DNA of 64,000 nucleotides, taken from Cordia subcordata. Its lineage: Eukaryota; Streptophyta; Magnoliopsida; Boraginales; Cordiaceae. Below the pieces are notes generated by a model that was not told the DNA's origin, searched no databases, and saw nothing but the letters and a program-made list of their open reading frames with translations. The translations under genes and the position numbers were made by a program. The first letter of the stretch is position 1. Each line of letters opens with the position of its first letter. The stretch is taken from contig JAPTOF010000010.1 of NCBI GenBank assembly GCA_028554755.1, positions 2,278,001-2,342,000 of the forward strand, given 5' to 3'. This document shows positions 1-11,407 of the stretch, one piece after another.

Positions 1-1653
1 TCTCCATAGACCTGTTCCAACAAGCCTTACGTGCATGCTCGAAACACAAAATTCTTCCCATTGGCTTATTCTCAAGAACCTGTAGCTTCTGTAATCTTTG
101 TTTGAGCAAAGTTTAACAGTTATTTGCCATATTACTAGACATTATAATGCACTTAACATAAACTTTACTTACAAACAGCACCAAATGAGTCAATAAATAT
201 CCATGAACTAGCATGCCAGATTTCCAACTTATATTCTGCACTACGAAATCCTGTACCAAGTTCATAATGTTTCTTTTTGGCCCATCTAAAGCCTTAAACA
301 ACCATAATTTCATTCCCTTTTTTTATTTGGCAAGTAAATCTATCTTATTTACCTTTCTTTCTGAAGCTTTGCGATTTCTCCATACAAACTTATCCCCTAC
401 CTGCCTCCTTAAAACTGATGACTTAACATATAGTTGATATATACTCCTCTTCTTTTATCTCCAGTACAATTATCAACAATATTAGTTTGTGAGCATATGT
501 TATCCCTTTTACTTTGGCCATGTTCAATTCCCTATAGACAAAGGCTCATTATTTCAAGTTCTAACTATAATTTGAGAAGTAACCACTGGAAAGATATAGA
601 CATTGTCAGTGATTATGTATCCCCCTATTCATGTTATGAACCCCTATTTGGATTTTGCACGTCCAGGGAGGAGTACCTTTTCCTCGTCTAGAATCCCATG
701 TAAATGCGTCTCAAAATTCCCTAGTTTAAATGTTGAATTGATAAACTAGGGTACAATGCTTAATTTTGTCGAGGGCACTACCCAAAGCTGTCAGGTTTCC
801 ACCTTAAAAAGTTTGAATTCTAAAGTCACTGCAAATGCACCGAGGCAGTACCTCCTTAAATAGAATTTGCCTCAATAAGAATCCACTATCTATCCTCCAC
901 ATTTCTCTGCCGTTCAAGCATCTTATATCAATATCGAAGATATAGAGACACGGCGATCTTCTATTCCTTCTTTATTTTTTTCCAGATTAGCTTGGTCTTC
1001 CATCTTACATTATTTCTACATCGTTCTCAGATAAGGACACAACAGTTCAGATTAAATAAAGAAAACTAAAAAGAATAAACAGCTTACAAGAACATGAGAA
1101 CTGATTCTACTCTCATAATCTAGAAGAAGCACTCAATTTCAAGCAAAAAGCATAAAATAAATCACACTATTATTTGAATAGCCAGAGCAAAAATGTTAAT
1201 TTACCATGTAAAGAAATCATCGGAAGTAACAATACACTGCTGAGCATATCCAAGAACCAAATTCTCATGCAAATAAGTACAAACACATAGATAAATAAAT
1301 CCTAAGAAGCCTGAACACAAGGGTGCTAAAGCACCAAACAAAAGAAAGCATTAACGAGAGGAAGAAACAGAGAGGTAATGCAAAATAAGTATATGGCATT
1401 CTAGGATCATGAGTACAAATCAATTGAAGCCTTTGATAAGTATTTCAAACCTACATCTAGAAACATCTTATAATTGTTCATATAAAACCTAACCAGAAAT
1501 TTTGATTTGCCAAAAACAAATCCCTCCAAAACTAGAGGTATACCCTTTGACACCAAATGAACTGATGAACATATGTAACAAGGTAGGATTAACATAACAA
1601 AGATCTACAAGGACCACCTGAACATAAATAACTGAGAGGTCATGAGGTACAAT
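1..1653. other. Non-coding stretch, no gene recognised
   Basis: I see no convincing gene here. On the minus strand the first ~104 bases read without a stop (a Gln/Leu/Lys-rich stretch ending in Cys-Trp-Asn-Arg-Ser-Met-Glu). This could be the tail of an exon of a gene that runs off the window, but no clear splice acceptor precedes it and 33 codons is within chance. The rest is AT-rich with frequent stops in all frames. Confidence 0.4.
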
Positions 1654-2335
1654 GGGATCTATGAGATAGATTCATAAAGTTTTGATATTTCATAGGCAAA
1701 AAGACCAAAAAAGAGAAAGAGAAAGCTCCGACACCCATATGTTTCGTAAAATTCCATCTATGGACCTTTTCCACTCACTGGTGAATATTCTATCAGACAT
1801 CAGACTATCACAGAATTATTCTATCACAGTGGGAGTTCCTGACATCGTCCTGCCTATCATTTTCATTTTGATCCAGCCATTCTCTTACACAACTCCAGTT
1901 CCAATTACATACAACATTACCATTCACATTCAAATTATCAAATCCCTATCATTTAATCCCGAAGATAGAAAGCACACTCGTACAACGCATGCCCGGGATC
2001 TATGAGACACATTCATAAAGCTTTGATATTTCATGGGGGAAAAACCAAATGACAAAAAGACAAAGCTCTTACATCCACATGTTCTGTAGAATTCCATCCG
2101 TGGACTTTTTCCCCCTCACTCGTGAATATTCTGTCAGACATCAGACTAATTCCGAATTACTCTGTCATAGTGGGAGTTTCGAAAACAGCCTGCCCAGCAT
2201 GTTCACTTTGATCCAGCCATTCTCTTACACATAACTCCAGTTCCCAATTACATACAACATTACCATCCCCACTCAAATTATCAAATCCCTATCGTTTAAT
2301 CCCAAAGACATAAAGCACACTCGTACAGCACACAA
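1654..2335. repeat. Two-copy tandem duplication, period ~341 bp
   Basis: Copy 1 runs about 1654-1994 and copy 2 about 1995-2335. Both begin GGGATCTATGAGA and share long blocks, such as the TTCATAAAG..TTTGATATTTCAT segment and the GATCCAGCCATTCTCTTACACA segment (split here by variable bases). Scattered substitutions and small indels show that the duplication is not recent. It lies directly downstream of the stop codon of the minus-strand gene at 2470, so it may belong to that gene's 3' region. The short ORFs inside are not conserved between copies, so I do not call them coding. Confidence 0.8.
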
Positions 2336-2469
2336 ATGCACTGCGCACATTACATTCATTTATCTATTTAAATTGTTCAAAGAGATTAATATCCAAAATA
2401 ACAATTGCCACTGAAATACCATAAAAACAGAACAATGCTTTAGAAACCATCAAGAAGAAACAAACGAAC

Positions 2470-3183
2470 TCACTTCTTGTGTCGCCGACCGCGCTTGGGC
2501 CCCCATCCTTCAAGCTTAGCAACGGGGCAACCGCATTTCGCCCGGAAAAGCAACACGGCCCTGCCATTAGGAGGAGCCATCTTCCTCAGCTCAGCTCTAA
2601 GACACTCGTAATCGGGGTTATTCTCACTCCCACCTTTCCACGGCAGCTCATCGATTTCCTTAACCCCATTCTTCTTCTTACTCTCCTCCGATCTCAAGCA
2701 CTTATCCCCCTGCAACTGCAAATCGAACTCGAGCGCATTCTTCAACCCCTTGCACCCAGATTTCCCGCACTTTCGGGATCTGGGGAGGCAACAGACGTCG
2801 AAGAAGGCGAGGGTGGCGGTGAAGAAGAGGACGAAGAGGGTGTAGAAGAGGTAGTTAGGGGTAGGGTTTGTCAGGAGGGTGTGGCGGAGCTGGGAGAGGA
2901 GGGAGGCGAAGGTGAAGGAGGGATTTGGGGGGAAGAGGAGGGAGAGTGATTGGGAGATGTAGGAGAAGTAGGAGGATATGAGGAAGGTGAAGGAGAAGAG
3001 GACCAGGACCAGGATCAGGAGGTCGAGTGTGGTCGCTGATGGGGAGGTGTGCTTGCAAGGGGTGGTGCTGGTGGTTGCGGCGGCGGCGGCGGAGGCAGCG
3101 GCGGCGGCGGCGGTGGTGGAGGTCGGTGAAGGATGGTTTTGCGTGGGCTTTTTGATGGGTTTGGAGGAGGAGGAGGAGGACAT
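2470..3183 (-). CDS. Small two-TM protein with Cys-rich basic tail (At5g19025-like, 'L34e superfamily')
   Basis: The reading frame gives 237 aa from the Met at 3183 to the TGA at 2470. I chose this Met (MSSSSSSKP) because the longer frame upstream runs through a (TTA)n microsatellite and G/C homopolymers and looks like 5' UTR. The order is: Ser/Thr/Pro/Ala-rich low-complexity N-terminus (residues ~1-50); hydrophobic segment ~52-75 (LDLLILVLVLFSFTFLIS); second hydrophobic segment ~109-130; then a soluble C-terminal half with CxxxxC-type cysteines (KCGKSGCKG) and a CGCP motif near the end; and a very basic terminus (GPKRGRRHKK). The pattern recalls plant proteins annotated as ribosomal protein L34e superfamily / At5g19025-like, for which I know of no established function. 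That assignment is from memory of the family. The gene appears single-exon and intact. The poly-Ala run is encoded by a GCC repeat. Confidence 0.7.
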   Translation of the reverse strand: MSSSSSSKPIKKPTQNHPSPTSTTAAAAAASAAAAATTSTTPCKHTSPSATTLDLLILVLVLFSFTFLISSYFSYISQSLSLLFPPNPSFTFASLLSQLRHTLLTNPTPNYLFYTLFVLFFTATLAFFDVCCLPRSRKCGKSGCKGLKNALEFDLQLQGDKCLRSEESKKKNGVKEIDELPWKGGSENNPDYECLRAELRKMAPPNGRAVLLFRAKCGCPVAKLEGWGPKRGRRHKK

Positions 3184-4882
3184 GGTGGTGGTGGTGATGG
3201 AAGAGGAGAGCAGGTGATGACGCATGTTAGTGAAAAGCTTCTTTGGGGGGGGGGGGTGGTAGGGGGGTGGTGGAGTGGTCGTGGTGGTTTCTATTTTTCT
3301 ATATATTATTATTATTATTATTAGTAAGGTTGAAATGGGAAGGGGTGCGCACGTTAGCACAGTAGTACACTTTCTTTCGCAAACGCGTATGTTAAGATTA
3401 TGGAAGACAATTAAAAAAAACATCACTATAGTCAATTTTCGATCAATTTTGTTAAGGATAGATGATAGTTCCAAGTAATCGGAACGATGCAACGTAGATA
3501 CATTTCAATCTATTTGGAAAGAACTAAATATGAAAATGAATACTCAATTTATCTGATAAATTAATTTTGTTTGAACAAATCAGTCAATGATATATATTTA
3601 TAACGTAAATTAATAAATTAGAAATAATAAGCATTAGAGCTATCTAGAGGGGAAAAAGAAAAGGACTTTGACAAAAGTCTTTATAGGTCTTCTTCATATC
3701 TTTTTACTTGTGTGAGTTATAGCAAAGTCCACACTTTTTTCCTCATCTAGATGGATGCTCATGTTAGCAAGCTCCCCTTGCGCACGTTAGCGACGTCTCT
3801 TTTTTCTGCCTAGCCGTAGGGGCACGATAGCAAAGTTTGATTTTTTTAACCAAGTCTTATTTTTCCGTCTTTTTGCTCAGTTCACGTTAGCAAATGGGAA
3901 GCGTTTGCTGGTTTTTTTTAGTGACTGAGCAGGTTTGGTTTGCAGAAGACTTCATCTTTAGGCATAGGCATGGGCAAGTGGGATTTGGATAATTTTATAT
4001 AGAAATCCATTACCAATAAATGGATATAATTAGTTTTTATTATAATTAAATCATCTGTTGATCATCGAAGAATCTATTTCGTGACGTTATGAGAGATTTA
4101 AAATCCGAATAGTAAAATACATTTTTCTTGTATTTGACATAAAGAACCTTAATGTACCTTGCAGAGCGGCCATTCTTAAATTCCTTCACACGTAAAGTGT
4201 GATGATAACATGATGGACAAGAGTGGTGGTCACTGCCAAAAGGTCTTAGTCATAGTCCTGCTACGAGTTTGAAATCCAATAGCCACACCACGTGCATAAG
4301 ACGCTCATAAGTAACATTATTCGAAAAAAATCCCCATGATGCCCTAACGGGGAATGTGACTCGTTACCCAGGTCGGACCCCAATCCCCTGTCTTGAATGA
4401 ATGCTGTTAACTTGCAAAGTGCTCAATATAAGAGATGGACTGCATACTCAAAGTTTGTCAGTTAACAGTTCTGGTAGTCAAACTCCATCAACTAAATTTC
4501 TCGAATAAAAAAAAATATCATTATTTGAAAAATACGGATACACATAAAAATAAATGGATTTAAATCCCCTCCATTGTCTAATACCAACTCTTGGCAAATT
4601 CAAATGCCCCGAGATTCAAGAACACTAATGAACAAGAAAAGTTCAAAGAGAGAATACGACATCAAATTGGTATGTGTGTTTTCAGGCAAAATACACAGCC
4701 TGCAAAAGATAATTACTTTCATAATCACATAGCTTCAGACATAGCTTCAGAGTACATTATATAAAATCTAGAAAGCTTCAGATTCAACACAAGTAATTGC
4801 ATACTTTATATAGCTTCAGAGAAGGTTACAACAACATGCTAATATTAATAGCTATGACCATCCTTAATATTACGAGTGATAT
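3184..4882. other. Intergenic, probable 5' region of the 2470 gene
   Basis: This stretch holds a G-homopolymer (about 3245-3256) and a (TTA)n microsatellite (about 3302-3324) just upstream of the minus-strand gene, both probably in its 5' UTR or core promoter. The remainder to 4882 is AT-rich. It ends in the 3' UTR of the SERINC gene. I see no other gene. Confidence 0.5.
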
Positions 4883-7800
4883 CTAATAGAATTCTCGGTC
4901 AGGGAGGACCAAAGGCGCCACAAGGGACCAAATATACAGCGCAGAAGTTACCCACTCAGTGCAGATGCGAACCCAAACTGACGTCCAACCAACGTCAATG
5001 AGATCAGAGCTGTCGCTAGTACTGGTCCACCCTGATAGAAGCATGGCCGAGTACATGCTAGCCAACGCAAATATTAGATGGAAGAATGAGTAGGAGTAAC
5101 TAACTGGGCGCGCTTCTGTTTCTTTCTTATCTTTTCCAGCTTCCAATTCTTCAGACTCGAGTAGAGATTTTCTGTCACCTGTACACATGTAATCAGTAAA
5201 CGTTGAACTTCACATTTTATACCTTGGAAACAATTACAAATTTTCCATGACCTTAAATCTTAAATATTATCCATCAGATTGTAGCAAACTAATCATGACG
5301 TAAACTGACACCTCTGCATGGATAGTTGCTAGACATCATGCTCATTTGGATTGCCTTTTTCAAAACCGCTTTTTCCTATAACTTTTGAAAAAAGTGCTTT
5401 GACAAGAAGCTAAAATTTCTGGCTTCTGGAAGAAGCTGAAATTGAGTTTTTTCCCCAGAGTTTTAGCTTTTTTCTAAATCCAAATACTTATTGCAAAAGA
5501 AAATGTGGTTTTCAGGGGAAAAGTGCATTTCCATGGAAAAAGCTAATCCAAACAGGCCCATTGTCTCACGCCCGAAACACATAGCTGATTGTGACCTACT
5601 ATATTTGTCATGTTTCAGTATTGAAATCTGAAATTACCAAAGTCTCATATCTCCAATCATTTAAACCAGTGTGAAATGTAAATATCATCTACTTAATACT
5701 TTCGTTATCGCTACTGACTACTATGGCCAAATTCTATATCTTCTTTCACCATTCACAACAAATTGCCAGAGGTGTCCACTGTATTACGGCAGACAAATAT
5801 ATCAGGAATAAACTGCCAATCTAAGTCAAAAGATACATGCAATTTAAAAAGTTTTCATTCACTAAATCAAGTGAAACAATCAAAGACTTTGTTTAAGGTT
5901 CCATGAATGCTTGAGTACCTGCTCTGGGTGAAGATGGTGGGGATAGAAAGGTTGTTGAAGATCCAGCACGAAGGGCAGAATACAGAACTGAGAGAACCGT
6001 GGTAAGCATCCCAAGAATCAAGGTCCCTGTAGTTACTGCTGTAGACTTGTTGTGCAGACCATTGCAAACATAATCTCGAGGCTCACTAGAGAGACCAGTA
6101 TAGCAGAGGTAAGCACAATAAATGGACATCACTGAAGCAGGCAAGAGGCTACCATTCACCTGTTCGATCACATTTCATCAGGACCTCTAAGCTACAACTG
6201 GAAAGTTAAGAGAAATAACAAGCAGTGCTTCCTCCCACAGATGAACCTCTTATTAGCACCAATTTTGTCAAACTGCTTTTCAGCCCCAATGAACTCTCAT
6301 TGCAGATATTTAGATACAGTACCAACATCTATGAGAACCACAAATTGAGATTTAATCTGACATGTCTACAACAATAATAAATCATGATTTTCCTCCAGTC
6401 TAAAAACAGCAAAAGGATTTTGGAAGTTTAGATAGCATGCAGCATTTAAATAAATTGGATGAAAGAATTCTCAATACCAGAAATTTCTTAGTGGTTTTCT
6501 GACAAACAAATGAGAATTTCTTTACCTGGGGGTGCAATGCGATAACAGCGAAAGCGAAAGCAATAATCATGGTCATGACAATGAAGAAGACATTAACACC
6601 ACAGTCATTGCCAGAAGGATTGAACCAAATAAACAGAAGTCCAGATATTGTATATGCTCCTATATAGCATGCTACTGATACAGCAAGCAAGGCAAGGTAC
6701 CTGAAAAATAACACTTAAAGTTTTAGAAACCTTTTCAGCTGTGGGTCAAGAAAATCAGCAGAGATAACTCTTAGTCTACTGGCATTTAGCTCAACAGAAT
6801 CATGAGAAGTAACAACTTGAACCAACCATTTCTGCTCATCTTTAGCGACCCAAGCATCATTCCATGAGTGTGTCGCATCTAATAATATAATCACTTGAAC
6901 TAATAAGAATAGCCCTGCACCAAATTTTGAAATCCATCCTGCATACATGGTAAACTTACAATAATTTGTCAAAGAACTCAGGAGAAAAACATGTCATGAG
7001 ACTAACAAATTGGAGCACATAATGAAATATTAGAAAAAGGGTGTGAACTGTTAGTAATGTACAGCATAGTTAACTAAATGCTCAGTGGTGTATGATCGTC
7101 AAAGAAAACAACAAAGGGGAGCATGGCAAAGAATCTAATAACTTACCATGCCTACAGAGAAAGACTCTGAAGAAGATGTTCCAGTTTAATGGTAAGAATG
7201 AAATATGTAAGCTAAAACAATAAGAGTGGCTTGTTGAAAAGTAACTAAATGTACATATGTAAGCATGATCAATAAGTTCTAGGCCTTGAGATGTCTTATT
7301 GCTATTTTGGAAACCACCAGTCATTATGCCAACAAATGAAGTTTGTCAGCAGTCTATCCCTATTTAAGTTGTCCAAAACAAATTTTCTTAGTTATGATAC
7401 GTGCATACATTTCTATGCTTTTTTGTAATTATATAAGAAAATATCTATATGTGTGTGGTTCTTTGCCATAATTCATCCAACATGCCTGCACGATAATGAA
7501 ACAGCGGATTTACACAGATAATATGCTGAAAGAGTAATATAATTCTCTATTCAACTGAAACTGGATGAATGAAAACAGAATAACATCTAATAATCTTCAT
7601 TATGAAGTAAAGACTTAGAAAACTGACCATAAATTGTTATAACCACATTTGGGACGAAAAACATGAGAACAACAAGCAAAACCCAAATCAACATCTTAGC
7701 GGTCCATCCCCCATGATGCCAGGAATCACGCCTATCATTTTGATCTTTCACGCCAATCATTATAAGGGACAGAATTCCAAAAAAAAGGAAATTCCCCAAG

Positions 7801-9470
7801 CTGACACGTAGAACTGCTTGGATTTGATACCATTCGTCTGGCAGTGTGTCTGAGTCGTTGATCCCTAGAAACCATAGTCGTGATACAGCTTCATCAGCAC
7901 AAAGCAACTCATATATCTTGATAAACGTAGACAAGGACTAGGAGGGATATTTAAAGGATAAAGACAGTGAAGACAAATGTGGCTATAATCTAGACTTGAA
8001 GCACTGAGAGGAATATGTTGTTGGATCTAAATAAAGAGCTAAAGATCTAAATCAGAGAGTTCCATGTAATCCAGAAGTTCTTCCGCGCAATAACACAAAG
8101 GGCTTCTTCAATTGCAAAAAAGCTCCATATTTGGACAAATTGCACCTTTAACTTAATTGCATGAGAGGTGGAGAGTGGAATATAGGAAATCAGAAAAATG
8201 GAAAGTCTTAATTTTTAAGTCAAGTTGGATGTGACCATATTCACTCTAACAATATTCGGAAAGAGCTAAGCTTAACATGATTATTTCGATTTCCAACAAA
8301 TCTTTGAATATATATGATAATTTTCTTTCAACAAACCACAAAGAATGGGTCAAAGACCAGTTCACCAAACTACAAACTAATCCATATGTAGAATCCCCAA
8401 ACATTCACACATATGCAGCAACCTTTGCATCCTAATTGAGAATATATGAAGAAAATACAAGAATTTGAGAATGATCAGAATGAGTTTTCAAGAAGAGAGC
8501 ACTAACACAAAAAAATATAAGTTGCTGTGAGCTGGCTCTAACTATTAGTCTAACAACACTTCAAATTATTAGCTTGTCGACACGCTAAGACTAATAAAAC
8601 TGAGCAAAAATACTTAAAACCATGTTAATACTACCAAAACCTCAAGTCATATAAACGAATTTATAGGTCCTGTGTAGAACCAGTGTGGGATGAGATATTC
8701 CATGAACATATACACGTATATACACATCTAACATATGCAATCCAAACGAGGAATGTGAACAAAATCAAAAAGGGTACAAGAAAATGAGGTAATTCTCAAA
8801 AAAAGGAGCTCCAACTCCTCCCAGAATCCAATAAAACCGACCTAAATACTTAAATCAGGCTATCACTATTAGCATGTCAACGCGTTGACCCTAACAAAAC
8901 TGAACAAAAATGCTTAAATCCTGTTAATATTACAAATAACTCAAATTTCTAGGAAAGAATCAAATTAAAAAATCGCTAAGAACCGGTATGGGACGGGACG
9001 TAACATAGAACAAATACACGATAAACACACCAAAATATGCAATCTAAACTACAAACGTGACAAAATCGAAAAGGGTGTTAGAAAATGAGGAAATTCTCAA
9101 TAACAGGACTTCCAAAGCCTAATAAAACTGACAAAAAATGCTTAAATCCATATTAATATTACCAATAACTGAAAGTTGCTATAAATTTCGCACAAAACCA
9201 AAATGGGACAGAACAATTACACGATAATACACAACAGATATATGCAATCCAGACTACAAATGTGGAGAAAATCGAAAAGGGTGTAAGAAAATTACATGGT
9301 AATTTCTCAAGAAGAGGAGCCCCAACTTCTCTGAGCACCCAAGATATGATTAAGGAGAAGCCAAAGATGCCACAGTAACCAAGCCTAGCTGAGCGATTGC
9401 TGATGCTAGACGCCACGGTTGAGCACAACCCACACGTCAACGATGCACAGCAAGACGCCAAGCACGACAT
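4883..9470 (-). CDS. Serine incorporator (SERINC/TMS1) multi-pass membrane protein, 6 exons
   Basis: The model is exons 9470-9296, 7864-7628, 6938-6827, 6700-6526, 6159-5919 and 5178-4883. All junctions are GT-AG and the summed 1236 bp close exactly on a stop, giving 411 aa, the usual size for plant SERINC. The N-terminus MSCLASCCASLTCGLC is the family's Cys-rich start. Diagnostic blocks follow: AVLRVSLGNFLFF, HHGGWTAKMLIWVLL, ISKFGAGLFLLVQ, SWNDAWVAKDEQKW, an NKS glycosylation-type site, and a C-terminal YSYSFFHLIFALASMYSAML / GWTSVWVRICTEW segment. About ten hydrophobic segments are present, so it is a polytopic endomembrane or plasma-membrane protein. Family members were proposed to help load serine into sphingolipids and phosphatidylserine, but the biochemical role remains debated. 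Exon 2 starts at GG (W of the LPWIN motif split across intron 1), which is why the short upstream frame at 7865-7934 is intron. Intron 1 carries decayed tandem repeats and intron 5 a MITE. Confidence 0.93.
5340..5558. mobile_element. Tourist-like MITE in SERINC intron 5
   Basis: A ~219-bp element is bounded by related terminal inverted repeats (left GCTCATTTGGATTGCC, right AATCCAAACAGGCC) and flanked by a 3-bp direct repeat CAT at 5337-5339 and 5559-5561. The interior is rich in A/T with GGCTTCTG..AGAAGC motifs that recur in the copies at 14415 and 45682. TIRs of the GGGCCTGTTTGG type and a 3-bp duplication are typical of PIF/Harbinger (Tourist) MITEs. It encodes nothing. Confidence 0.75.
8411..9296 (-). 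repeat. Decayed tandem repeats in SERINC intron 1 that include the exon-1 end
   Basis: Blocks beginning TATGCAATCyAnAC recur at 9241, 9036 and 8734, with a weaker one at 8411. Each is followed by AAAATCnAAAAGGGTnnnAGAAAAT and then by a sequence resembling the antisense of exon 1's last codons (AATTCTCAA..GGAnCnCCAACT). Spacing is 205, 302 and 323 bp. The real exon-1 donor is in the copy nearest 9296. The others look like degenerate duplicates of the exon-1/intron-1 junction and do not preserve a frame. Confidence 0.65.
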
Positions 9471-9817
9471 CGTTTTGGGTTTGGTTTTGGTTTTGGTTTT
9501 TCTTCAAGATTTTTTTTAAGTTTCTGTAAGCTTCGATGCTGCCGAGGTTGTCGTGACTGGGGTAACAGTTTTCTTACATTTTTGTCAGCGTTCGTAAGCT
9601 TATGTTAATTTGTGGATACGTGTTGAAATCTAACAAAAAAATAATAATAAATAAATAAAATAAAATAAATTTGTAGTAAATAAAATAGTAGTAAAATAAA
9701 AATTTTATGTCGCTGTCGAGTGTAATCACTAGTATTATTATTATCAAATTAAATACAAAATAATTAACTTGACTTATTTTTATACCTCCGTTTCTTTTCT
9801 CCCAGCATAACTATAAC
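9471..9817 (-). promoter_or_regulatory. Upstream region of the SERINC gene
   Basis: This is the interval immediately 5' of the SERINC ATG. It contains a pyrimidine/purine-alternating stretch (GGTTTTGGTTTTGGTTTTT on the plus strand) within the probable 5' UTR, followed by AT-rich DNA. I cannot identify a confident TATA box or transcription start. Confidence 0.3.
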
Positions 9818-10563
9818 TAATTTCAAATAATAGAACTTGTAATAATCATAATTAGTTATATTTTTTTTATAAAAAAAAAATAACTAATTATGATTATAAT
9901 AAAAAAATATAACTAATTATGATTATTACTGTAGATGCTAAAATTTATAATCATGAACTCGGGGCACTAACAACTTGCGAAACAGAAAGCAAGAAAGGCG
10001 GGTAAGTCTTTGGCATCGGTGTGATACCGGCCAAAGACACTCTGACACCCGAGTTAGTTATCGGAGGGAAGGATATAAGGCTATATAAAAGAAAGGCATG
10101 TATAAAAGGAAAAGCTAGATGCGAACCTGAAAAATCTGGTGTATATCCGTGTAAGGGTGTTCCCACATGCCACTCCTAGAGGGGTGTATTTATAGTCGTC
10201 TCAAATGTAGAGGCGTGTATAGCTCCATTCTTATCATATTGATATGATCGGATAGGTACTGTGTATCTCCTTGGGTGTTCTGGAGACTCTTTAGTTATCG
10301 TATAGATGAAATTGAATCTATTTAGAAATATATACTACCTATTGACGTACTTATCTTGAGGGGTTAGGATAATGTCTTACGTGGTTATACAAATCACGTG
10401 TGTTAAGCACGCCTTTTACTGTAAAGCAGCGACCCATACAAGCTTTCTTGGGGCACGCAAAGTTAATAGGTTATGTTTGCCTTACCATGTGTTTCAAGAT
10501 AAGCGGCCCTTGGGTTAGGCCAATTTTGGCTACAACAATTACAAGTTCTATTGTTTGAAATTA
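9818..10563. mobile_element. Palindromic (foldback-type) element split by a solo LTR
   Basis: Left arm 9818-9867 is the reverse complement of 9901-9929 joined to 10543-10563. After removing the inserted LTR and one copy of its ATTAC target duplication, the two 50-nt arms match with about one mismatch. The 33-nt spacer contains a third, internal copy of the AACTAATTATGATTA block. The structure would form a near-perfect hairpin. It encodes nothing. I did not find a convincing target duplication for this element, so its class is open; a MITE is the simplest reading. Confidence 0.75.
9930..10537 (-). mobile_element. Solo LTR (608 bp) with ATTAC target duplication
   Basis: The segment starts TG and ends CA (TGTAGATGC...GGCTACAACA) and is flanked by identical 5-bp repeats ATTAC at 9925-9929 and 10538-10542. 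No second LTR or internal coding region is present, so it is the product of LTR-LTR recombination. On the minus strand a CTATAAATACACC promoter-like motif (about 10183-10195) suggests that the element was oriented minus. I think a Gypsy-type LTR is likely from its length, but that is not proven. Confidence 0.85.
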
Positions 10564-11142
10564 TTGAATAAATTTTCTATTACTTGATCAGAAATGATGA
10601 TAACATTCTCACAAGGTGCCACTTTTTTGCTTCGTTAAAGAAATCTAAATACTTGTGAAATTAGGATTAATATATTAGATATTTGTTTTACAACATGAAA
10701 ATGAAATTTCACATGGGATTAAAAGGAAAAAAAAAAAAAGAAAGGAAAATGGTCAAACTAGAGAAAATATGATTTTGGGAGCCCAATGCGTGGCCCAAGC
10801 ATTCTTTATGTGGAATATGGATTTCTGGCATTGCAAATGATAATTTCAATAGTGGGCTTTGAAATCATGAACTAGCCCAATAAGAGCAATGGGGCTACCA
10901 AATATCCAACATGCTCAGGGCATAATTTGGTTGGGCTTGATCTGAGTTGGGCTTACTTAAAAACCATACTTTTATAATATCATTCATTTTCCTTTTGCTA
11001 GAAAAGCCATATAATATCATGTTTTTGTGTTTAGGATTGTCTTAAATTATAAGACTTATTCGCAATCCTATCTGAAGAAAAAATATAAAGAGTTGTATCT
11101 TTATCCACTTTAACCGAAAGTTCTTTCTTTTACAGTATTAAT
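10564..11142. other. Intergenic, nothing recognised
   Basis: AT-rich DNA with several GCCCAA/TGGGCT motifs between 10780 and 10960. I see no coding potential and no clear repeat structure. Confidence 0.4.
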
Positions 11143-11360
11143 GGACTCGTTTGGATAGCTTTTTTAATTAAAGTTCTTTTTTTTAATAATTTAAAAAAAA
11201 GGAATTTTGTTTGAAAAGTTAATATTTTTGGCTTTTGTAAAAAATTAAATTTCAGCTTTTAGCTTTTTTTTTTTAAGTCAAGCCAAATTCTTATTAAAAA
11301 AGAATGTGCTTTTTTAAAGAATTTTTTTCGCCCTGTGAGAAAACCAATTCAAATGAGCCC
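11143..11360. mobile_element. Tourist-like MITE
   Basis: A 218-bp AT-rich element with ends GGACTCGTTTGGATAGC and AATTCAAATGAGCCC, which are inverted relatives of the GGGCTCGTTTGGATTG terminus seen at 45682. It is flanked by the 3-bp repeat AAT (11140-11142 and 11361-11363). Confidence 0.7.
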
Positions 11361-11407
11361 AATATTGACTTTGGTTTTAATAGAAATTTTCATTATTTTT
11401 CTTTTTA

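Noticed and set aside
1..104. Possible exon on the minus strand
   Set aside because: 33 open codons with no certain splice site and no recognised family; kept only as a note.
2479..3324. Plus-strand ORFs rich in Glu/Gly/Val opposite the 2470 gene
   Set aside because: They are the antisense of a real coding region with Ser/Pro/Ala repeats; compositional shadows with no domain features.
7865..7934. Upstream extension of SERINC exon 2
   Set aside because: The frame does not join exon 1 in phase, whereas an acceptor (TTTCTAG) at 7865 restores the conserved LPWIN block.
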